A stretch of DNA of 64,000 nucleotides, from contig NZ_NTGA01000017.1 of the NCBI RefSeq assembly GCF_002289575.1, forward strand, positions 62,001 to 126,000, in the 5' to 3' direction. The notes beneath the pieces were generated by a model that was not told where the DNA came from, searched no databases, and saw only the letters and a list, made by a program, of their open reading frames with translations. A program made the position numbers and the translations under genes. Of the stretch, positions 63,363-64,000 are shown piece after piece (positions within the stretch are counted from its first letter, which is position 1; every line of letters starts with the position of its first letter). Origin of the DNA: Dietzia natronolimnaea (GTDB taxonomy: Bacteria; Actinomycetota; Actinomycetes; Mycobacteriales; Mycobacteriaceae).

Positions 63363-64000
63363 ATGAGCAAGGCCCGTCTCGCCCTCGCCGGCGGCGGGCC
63401 TCTCGTCGTTCTCACGGGTGCCGGAATGAGCGCGGAGAGCGGGGTTCCCACCTTCCGGGACGCGCAGACGGGATTGTGGGCCCGCCACGACCCCGCCGCG
63501 CTGGCCACACCTGATGCCTGGGACCGCGACCGGGATGCGGTGTGGGCCTGGTACCGCTGGCGCGAGCACCTCGTCGGTTCCGCCGAGCCGAATGCCGGAC
63601 ATCTCGCGATCGCGCGGGCCGCCGGGGAGCGCCGCGTGACCGTGGTGACGCAGAACGTGGACGACCTGCACGAACGGGCCGGGACCGCCGATGTCCACCA
63701 TCTCCACGGCAGCCTCTTCGCCCACCGGTGCGACGTGTGTGGCACGGCGATCGAGGTGGGCCCCGCGCCGTCAGAGCCCGTGGACCGGCTCGCCCCGCCG
63801 TCGTGCTCCCGGTGTGGTGGGCGGGCACGACCGGGCGTGGTCTGGTTCGGGGAGATGCTCCCCCGGCAGCCCTGGGACGCCGCCGTCTCCGCGATCTCGA
63901 CCGCATCCGCGGTCCTCGTCGTCGGAACCTCCGGCCTCGTCCACCCCGCCGCGTCGCTCCCCGGCCTCGCCGCTGACCGGGGAGTACCGCTGGTCGAGGT
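63363..64000 (+). CDS. cobB: Sirtuin-type NAD-dependent protein deacylase (cut by window edge)
   Basis: About 212 residues are present; the C-terminus lies outside. Motifs: GAGMSAESGVPTFRD, TQNVDDLHERAG, catalytic His in HHLHG, zinc cysteines CDVC and CSRC, and GVVWFGE, then VVGTSGLVHPA. Tyr and Arg of WYRWRE correspond to the Y-x-x-R pair of class III sirtuins that remove succinyl or malonyl groups. ATG 63339 would add 8 residues from a small repeat (GPDLGPD). It follows the secreted-protein gene by 62 bp. Confidence 0.92.
   Translation, partial: MSKARLALAGGGPLVVLTGAGMSAESGVPTFRDAQTGLWARHDPAALATPDAWDRDRDAVWAWYRWREHLVGSAEPNAGHLAIARAAGERRVTVVTQNVDDLHERAGTADVHHLHGSLFAHRCDVCGTAIEVGPAPSEPVDRLAPPSCSRCGGRARPGVVWFGEMLPRQPWDAAVSAISTASAVLVVGTSGLVHPAASLPGLAADRGVPLVE

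Overview
The window is about 70% G+C. It carries gene families typical of mycolic-acid actinobacteria (order Mycobacteriales): mycothiol (mshB), coenzyme F420 precursor (fbiC), the FdxC ferredoxin, the fused Kgd-type 2-oxoglutarate decarboxylase, LpqW/LpqZ lipoproteins, and SigE/RseA. From memory, the gene order follows the Mycobacterium tuberculosis segment running from argS (Rv1292) to the cobB-type sirtuin (Rv1151c), with many genes missing or replaced. A Dietzia, Gordonia or Rhodococcus relative is likely, Dietzia being my best guess. I see no insertion sequence, prophage, CRISPR array or rRNA. This is mostly chromosomal core.

Layout. 1-4736 (minus): argS-lysA-hom-thrC, with 4-bp overlaps; thrC is cut by the window edge. 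4982-5057 (plus): tRNA-Arg(CCG) with a strong terminator. 5167-13367 (minus): SNF2 helicase, SWIM zinc-finger protein, SbcD-like nuclease, SbcC-like ATPase and MarR regulator, a probable DNA-repair cluster; a secreted HNH nuclease diverges from it. 14361-20914 (minus): TetR regulator, fold-type-III PLP enzyme, M20 peptidase, MFS exporter and DEAD-box RNA helicase; a sugar-lactone oxidase diverges from the TetR gene. 22465-27162 (plus): membrane protein and kgd. 27325-34780: LpqZ, CorA, a CitE-like/YflT-like/SUFU operon, a soluble MgtE-N/CBS protein with a DUF1003 membrane partner, and a lytic transglycosylase. 34835-40127: mrp, then the envelope-stress cluster sigE-rseA-htrA-tatB with a divergent O-methyltransferase.

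40211-42747: the divergent pair glgC/glgM (ADP-glucose and maltose-1-phosphate/glucan synthesis). 42736-49497 (minus): dapE, two LOG paralogues, folP2-like gene, DivIVA-like membrane protein, DUF3117, leucyl aminopeptidase and RlmA-like methyltransferase. 49558-54865: dapD (plus), then fbiC-fdxC-dapC (minus). dapE, dapD and dapC lie together and, with lysA, cover much of the succinylase lysine/meso-DAP branch; lysA-hom-thrC cover the end of the aspartate family. 54965-57231: two bPH2 (YdbS/YdbT-like) membrane proteins. 57202-62268 (minus): typA-lpqW-mshB and a small membrane protein. 62608 to the end: a secreted protein and a sirtuin cut by the right edge.

Two themes recur. First, many genes have a TANNNT-like hexamer ending 6-10 nt before the ATG/GTG and no convincing Shine-Dalgarno, which predicts leaderless mRNAs. 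Second, genes in one direction are typically joined by ATGA/GTGA overlaps. Starts below were chosen with these two patterns. Short tandem repeats and long inverted repeats sit between several genes, mostly where genes converge.
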